A stretch of DNA of 64,000 bases, from the NCBI GenBank assembly GCA_963575745.1, contig CAUYUJ010020538.1:454133-518132 (forward strand), read 5' to 3'. A model generated the notes under the pieces. That model had not been told where the DNA came from. It worked only from the letters and a program-made list of their open reading frames with translations, and did no database searches. Numbering within the stretch: position 1 is the first letter of the stretch; the number at the start of each line of letters is the position of its first letter. The DNA comes from Prorocentrum cordatum (Eukaryota > Sar > Dinophyceae > Prorocentrales > Prorocentraceae). The position numbers and the translations under genes were made by a program. Below are positions 59,469-64,000 of this stretch, piece after piece.

Positions 59469-60239
59469 CGCCCCCGTCGGCCAAAACCCGATTGAAATGG
59501 GACCCTGGAACCCTCCCGGGGCCCGAGCGCACCAGTTTTCCGCGCCGCGTCCGGCCGTGGCGACGAGGAGAGCCACCAGGGGCCAGAGGATCTCGGTCTT
59601 CGAGGCTTGAGGCTCGAACCTGGACGTGAACGCCGACCCGACCCAGTCGGTTATCGGGCCATAATTCGGTCTCGGGGACTCTGGTGGCCGTTCGGCATGA
59701 CTCCGGCACCCCCGGGGCGCAGTTTGTCGTTCCGGATTGATTTCTGACGGTCCTGGGCTCCGAAAATGGCCTCCACAGGCTACGGCGCCGGAAACCCGCC
59801 TCGGACTTCGAACCTCAGGGGTCGACGAAAATAGCTGGCGTCATCGGAGACGCGGCCATCTCGTCCACCACAGCGGCGGCAGCAGGCGGCGGGCGTGAGC
59901 GCGGCCCTCCCGAGCTCAGCCCACGCGCCGCTTCCGCGCAGGCGTCTTCGTAGGATTTGAGGCGTCGTCGGCGCTGGGAACGGAAGGGGAGGTTCGAACC
60001 TCGAGGATCCAGGTTTGATGAGTTGTTTGTCGTTTTACGCCTCTGGACGCCGCTTTCGGGCCCCGGGATCGTCGAAAATCGATCCAGGGTGAAAAACTGC
60101 TTCGGAGGGGGCCCTGGGAAGGGCCCGGGGCCCGGGGGCCGATTTTAATTTGATTTCGGTCATCCTGGGGGGAGGAAGGGGAGGGCGACGACGAGGGCGA
60201 GGAGGACGAGGAAGACGAGGAGGGCGAGGGTTGGAAATG
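59056..60239. other. TCC and TCG runs, F13 fragment, no gene
   Basis: TCC/CCTCCTCC run at 59133-59190; (TCG)n at 59421-59468; 59510-59570 is the F13 fragment inverse to 42815-42890. GACGAGGGCGAGGAGG-type run at 60180-60230. Sequence between shows no supported exon. Confidence 0.5.
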
Positions 60240-60960
60240 ACGGGGCGCCCCCGTAAGTTGACCCGGTTCGTTCGAATGTGTTTCGCAGATATTATTGGGA
60301 ATCTCGTTCAAATTAAACTCCAACCCTCCATCCCTCCAGGCTCCGCCGGAGGCGCCCGGAGAAGAATATTTTCAAATTGCGGCCGTGCCCCCAAATTTAA
60401 AGCATGCCCCTTTGCGTCGCCCGGGACCCCCCAGGAATCCCAGGGGCCCAGACGGATTCTGTTGGTTTGTGGAGGATCTTTCGAACCCTCCATCCTGGAG
60501 GATTCCTTCATGGGCGCTCTCTTGGGGCCGCTTCCAATCAGCGGATGGCACCTCCAACGACGCGCATACGCGCGCGCGCGCGTGGCGCGTGCTCACTACT
60601 GATGAAGGGCCCCCCCCCGACGGGATCTCCCAAGTGCGGCGGCAACGGGCCCGTCGTGGACAAATGCGCAAAAACGATATGTCGTCGCACGGGCCATTTT
60701 TTAATCGGTCAAATGAGCTGTGCGATGTGCGATATGCTCGCCGTGGACAGCTCAGTTCAAGCACGCGTGGCACGCAATATTTTTGGTGCGACGGCGACGG
60801 GGGGGGGGGGGGGCACACACATGCGCAGCACAAATCACGCAGGTTGGCTAACGGTGCGACAGCGACCGGCGGGGCCGCGACAGATGGACCTTCCACTGTT
60901 TCCGAAACTCTCCGCGCGGTGCGACGGCGACGGGGGGGGGGCAGACAGATGCCCTGTACA
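60240..60960. other. no gene; short GGCGACGGGGGG repeats
   Basis: GGTGCGACGGCGACGGGGGG at 60785 and GGTGCGACGGCGACGGGGGG at 60919 are an exact 20-base direct repeat. CGCGCGCGCGCGTGGCGCG at 60571 is an alternating CG run. No exon or domain supported. Confidence 0.45.
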
Positions 60961-63900
60961 TAGAATGTTTGAATTCAGTTTGTGGAATTACATGTCGACT
61001 GTTCTAGTGTGGACAATGCAAAAACTCTGTCGCGCGCTTCTGACTTTTGCATTGCCCACACTAGACAAGTGGACGCGTCCGTCGGCCTCGTTAAAAAGCC
61101 ACAGGCATTTTGAATTCAGTTTTTGGAAATCATTGTGGACAATACAGAAATCTGTCGCGCGCGCGCGTCTGAGTTCTGTATTGTCCACACTAGAAAAATC
61201 GTCGCGTCCGTCGGCCTCCTTAGAGAGCCACAGAAATGTTTAATTCATTCATTTTTTTTCGGAATTACATGTCGATTATGCTTATGTGGACAATACAGAA
61301 CTCTGTCGCGCGCGCGCGCGTCTGAGTTCTGTATTGTCCACAATAGAAGAGTCGACGCGTCCGTCGGCCTCCTTAAAGAGCCACAGAAATTTTGAATTCA
61401 GTTTTTGGGATCACATGCCGATTTTGCGATTGTGGACAATACAGAACTCTGTCGCGCGCGCGCGCGTCTGAGTTCTGTATTGTCCACACTAGAAAAGTCG
61501 ACGCGTCCGCCGGCCTCCTTGAAGAGCCACAGAAATTTTGAATTCTGTTTTTGGCTTTACATGTCACCTAGTCTATTGTGGACAGTACAGAACTCTCGCG
61601 CGCGCGTCTGAGTTCTGCATTGTCCACACTAGAGAAAAGTCTACGCGTCCGTCCGCCCCCTTAGAGAACCACAGAAATTTTGAATTCAGCGTTTGGAAAT
61701 ACATGTCGACTATGCTAATGTGGACGATTCAGAAGTCTGTCGCGCGCGCGCGTCTGAGTTCTGTACTGTCCAGAATAGAAGAGTCGACGCGTCCGTCGGC
61801 CTCCTGGAAGAGCCACAGAAAGTTTGAATTCAGTTTTTGGAATTACATGTCGACCATGCTAATGGGGACAATACAAGAACTCTGTCGCGCGCGCGCGCGT
61901 CGGAGTTCTGCATTGCCCACACTAGAAAAGTCGATGCGTCCGCCGGCCTCCTCAAAGAGCCACATAAATTTTGAATTCTGTTTTTGGAGATACATGTCAC
62001 CTGGTCTATTGTGAACAATACAGAACTCTGTCGCGCGCGCGCGCGTCTGAGTTCTGTATTGTCCGCAACAGAAAAGTCGACGCGTCCGTCGGCCTCCTTA
62101 AAGAGCCACATAAATTTTGAATTCTGTTTTTGGAATTACATGTCGACTGTGCTATTGTGGAGAATTCAGAACTCTGTCGCGCGCGCGCGTCTGAGTTATA
62201 CACACTAGAAAAGTCGACGCGCCCGCCGGCCTCCTCAAAGAGCCACCGAATTTTTGAATTTAGTTTTTGGAATTACATGCAGACTTTTATATTCTGGACA
62301 ACAAAGGACTCTGTCGCGCGCGCGCGCGCGTCTGAGTTCTGTATTGTCCACGCTCGTAATGCGGACGCGTTCGTCGGCCTCCTTAAAGAGCCACAGAAAT
62401 TTTGAACTCAGTTTTTGGAGATTCATGTCACCTATCTTATTGTGGACAATACAGAGCTCTGTCTCGCGCGCGCGTCTGAGTTCTGTATGGCCCACAATAG
62501 AAAAGTCGACGCGTCCGTCGGCCTCCTCATAGAGCCACGGGAATTTGGAATTTTTCATTGAAAGCACATGTCAACTGTGCGAATGTGGACTATACAGAAC
62601 TCTGTCGCGCGCGTCTGAGTTCTGCATTGTCCACACTAGAAAAGTCGACGCGACCGCCGGCCTCCTCAAAGAGCCACAGAATTTTTGAATTCAGTTTTGG
62701 AATCACATGTCGGCTTTTATACTGTGGACAATACAGAACTCTGTCGCGCGAGCGTCTGAATTCTGTAGCGTCCTCACTAGAAATGTGGGCGCGTCCGTCG
62801 GCCTCCTTAAAGAGCCACAACACATTTTGAATTCAGGTTTTGGAATCACATGTCGACTTTGCTATTGAGGACAATACAGAAATCTGTCGCGCGCGCGCGC
62901 GTCTGAGTTCTGCATTGCCCACACTAGAACAGTCGACGCGTCCGTCGGCCTCCTCAAAGAGCCACCGGAATTTGGAATTCTTTTTTTGAAAGCACATGTC
63001 GACTTTTCTATTGTGGACAATACAGAACTCTGTCGCGCGCGCGCGTCTGAGTCCTGTATTGTCGACACTAGAAAGAGGTGGACGCGTCCGTCGGCCTCTT
63101 CAAAGAGCCGCCGAACTTCTGAATTCAGTTTTTGAAATCGCGTCGACTTTCCTAATGTGGACTATACAGAACTCTGCCGCGCGCGCGTCTGAGTTCTGTA
63201 TGGTCCACACTAGATAAGTCGACGCGTCCGTCGGCCTCCTTAAAGAGCCACAGAAATTTTGAATTCAGTTTGGGAATTACATGTCGACTATGCTAATGTG
63301 GACAATACAGAACTCTGTCGCGCGCGCGCGTCTGAGTTCTGTATTGTCCACAATAGAAGAGTCGACGCGTCCGTCGGCCTCCTTAAAGAGCCACAGAAAG
63401 TTTGAATTCAGTTCTTGCAATCACAAGTCGACTATGCGAATGTGGACAATACAGAACTCTGTCGCGCGCTTCTGAGTTCTGTATTGTCCACACTAGCTAT
63501 GTGGACGCGTCCGCCGGCCTCCTCAAAGAGCCACAGAATTTTTGAATTCAGTTTTTGGAGATACATGGCACCTATTTTATCGTGGACTATACAGAACTCT
63601 GTCGCGCGCGCGCGCGTCTGAGTTCTGCATTTTCCACAATAGAAAACACGACGCGTCCGTCGGCGTCCTTAAATGGCCACGGACATTTTGAATTCCGTTT
63701 TTGGAATTACATGTCGACTGTTTCTGTTGTGGACAATACAGAACTCTGTCGCGCGCGCGCGCGTCTGAGTTCTGTACTGTCCACAACAGAAAACACGACG
63801 CGTCCGTCGGCCTCCTTCAAGGGCCGCAAAAATTTTGAATTCAGGTTTTGGAATCACATGTCGACTTTGCTAGTGTGGACAAGACAGAACTCTGTCGCGC

Positions 63901-64000
63901 GCGCGCGTCTGAGTTCTGCCTTGTCTACACTAGAAAAATTGACGCGTCCGTCGGCCTCTTTAAAGAGCCACAGAAATTTTGAATTCAGTTTTTGGGATCA
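60961..64000 (+). repeat. hairpin satellite, about 145-bp units, 21 copies, runs off the window
   Basis: Each unit has TTGTGGACAATACAGAACTC, a loop TGTCGCGCGCGCGCGTCT and GAGTTCTGTATTGTCCACAA, then GTCGACGCGTCCGTCGGCCT, CCTTAAAGAGCCACAGAAAT and TTTGAATTCAGTTTTTGGAA with ACATGTCGAC. Unit starts (GTGGAC) are at 61009, 61134, 61285, 61432, 61578, 61720, 61864, 62011, 62157, 62294, 62442, 62585, 62724, 62867, 63013, 63157, 63298, 63442, 63582, 63729 and 63874. The loop length varies in CG steps. The array is cut by the window end. Confidence 0.95.

Noticed and set aside
60961-64000. Transcription terminators, because of repeated hairpins
   Set aside because: They form a tandem satellite with CG loops and no following T run, not gene-end signals.

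Overview
The window looks like nuclear DNA of a dinoflagellate. It is GC-rich and crowded with micro- and minisatellites. The one gene I recognise with confidence, a family 7 glycoside hydrolase (GH7 cellulase), is cut into small exons whose introns start with GC or GA more often than GT, with AG|G at most junctions. GH7 enzymes are known from dinoflagellates as well as fungi, and this splice-site usage is a known dinoflagellate trait. The taxon is an inference; I found no rRNA or tRNA gene or full spliced-leader sequence to confirm it.

Layout. 0-4.2 kb holds a TAC microsatellite, a GC-rich cryptic repeat and a degenerate tandem repeat. 4.2-13.2 kb holds small plus-strand exon candidates (4.67, 8.97, 10.47 and 12.79 kb) that may belong to one unrecognised gene, among dispersed elements and a 24-copy, 90-bp tandem array (6.2-8.4 kb). 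13.49-41.96 kb is the GH7 gene: seven exons with a signal peptide, the complete catalytic domain, a glutamine-rich linker and a cysteine-containing tail. Its introns (0.44-11.2 kb) carry terminal-inverted-repeat elements, simple repeats, an antisense degenerate LINE (24.4-27.3 kb) and fragments of unrecognised coding sequence (31.5-32.4, 34.2-34.6 and 39.5-39.8 kb). 42-54 kb is mostly dispersed elements plus two arrays of a second 90-bp minisatellite (44.9-45.3 and 46.4-48.5 kb), with a few terminal or internal exon candidates (45.3, 49.6-50.4 and 52.9 kb). 54-61 kb alternates very GC-rich repeats with AT-rich blocks, plus a third array of the second minisatellite (57.6-58.5 kb). From 60.96 kb to the window end runs a satellite of about 145 bp whose every unit contains a 20-bp-stem hairpin around a (CG)n loop.

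The main biological theme is intron gain by mobile elements. At least a dozen short families, most with terminal inverted repeats, recur both inside and outside the GH7 introns. Five of the six GH7 introns are bounded by direct repeats of 3-9 bp, and two copies of one family are flanked by perfect 5-bp repeats. This resembles the introner elements described from dinoflagellates and other protists. Family labels F1-F14 are local to this annotation (number F6 is not used).
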